Source of the DNA: an uncultured Clostridia bacterium
Lineage (GTDB): Bacteria > Bacillota_A > Clostridia > Oscillospirales > Oscillospiraceae
Assembly: GCA_947167435.1 (NCBI GenBank)
Contig: CAMVIC010000123.1
Location: forward strand, 1 to 5,475
DNA length: 5,475 bases
Direction: 5' to 3'
This document shows positions 5,367-5,475 of the stretch, piece by piece (position 1 is the first letter of the stretch; the number at the start of each line of letters is the position of its first letter). The notes under the pieces are model-generated. The model was given only the letters and a program-made list of their open reading frames with translations. It was not told the origin of the DNA and ran no database searches. Made by a program: the position numbers and the translations under genes.

Positions 5367-5409
5367 CAAAGCCAAATCTGTTTTTGACGGCTTTGCCTCG
5401 TCAAAAACA
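5367..5409. repeat. Inverted repeats C, two interlocked stems
   Basis: One stem is CAAAGCC (5367-5373) with GGCTTTG (5389-5395). The other is TGTTTTTGACG (5379-5389) with CGTCAAAAACA (5399-5409), 11 perfect pairs. They share base 5389, and the right arm of the first lies in the loop of the second, so they either compete or form a pseudoknot. On the - strand the CAAAGCC/GGCTTTG stem is followed by TTTTT from repeat B, which makes a second terminator-like unit pointing toward the trmN6-like gene. Confidence 0.6.
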
Positions 5410-5462
5410 CCCTGAGCCGAGCATAACGACGCGCGGGAAGCGTGCGACGATCAAAGCTTGCT

Positions 5463-5474
5463 GCGAGGCCTCGC
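5463..5474. repeat. 12-base palindrome at the window edge
   Basis: GCGAGGCCTCGC is a perfect palindrome at the last bases of the window. With no loop it may be a protein-binding site, or the visible end of a longer structure cut by the window. The 53 bases before it (5410-5462) show no clear gene or site. Confidence 0.35.
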
Positions 5475-5475
5475 G

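Noticed and set aside
5401..5475. Possible C-terminal end of an upstream - strand gene (frame open from the window edge to a stop at 5401-5403)
   Set aside because: Only 24 codons are visible, without a motif, and another - strand frame is equally open through the repeats; neither can be supported.

Overview
The window looks like a GC-rich member of the Clostridia, most likely a gut Oscillospiraceae/Ruminococcaceae-type genome. This is inferred from the high GC content (roughly 60% by eye), the AbrB N-terminus close to that of spore-forming Firmicutes, a YitT/DUF2179 membrane protein, and strong AGGAG-type ribosome sites. The exact taxon cannot be fixed from the sequence.

Left part (19-2958, + strand): a tight three-gene operon coding for a polytopic GT-C glycosyltransferase, a GtrB/CsbB-like polyprenyl-phosphate sugar transferase (GT2 with two C-terminal membrane helices) and a GtrA/GtcA-like small flippase. 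Together these are the three parts of a 'three-component' surface glycosylation system. The GT2 enzyme loads a sugar on undecaprenyl phosphate inside, the GtrA protein helps flip it, and the GT-C enzyme moves the sugar onto an external acceptor. The promoter lies left of the window. A 17-bp perfect hairpin with a T-rich tail (2984-3041) ends the operon.

Middle part (3041-4498): a YitT-family membrane protein gene on the - strand, convergent with the operon, and a short AbrB-type transcription regulator gene on the + strand. They are divergent around a 342-base intergenic region. Both promoters can be read there, each with an extended -10 (TGGTATGAT and TGGTATAAT); the rest of the spacer holds only short inverted repeats. 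The AbrB protein carries a four-cysteine zinc-ribbon-like tail in place of the usual C-terminal domain.

Right part (4516-5475): a tRNA1(Val) m6A methyltransferase-like gene (TrmN6/YabB) on the - strand, convergent with abrB and separated from it by a long hairpin. The two genes are also close neighbours in Bacillus subtilis. Upstream of this gene, about 200 bases contain no convincing gene but do hold a tightly tiled set of inverted repeats (5322-5409). Its central palindrome provides a T-run after a hairpin on each strand. It looks like a dispersed intergenic repeat or a two-way terminator and is the least explained structure in the window. No rRNA, tRNA, CRISPR array, transposase or phage gene was seen.
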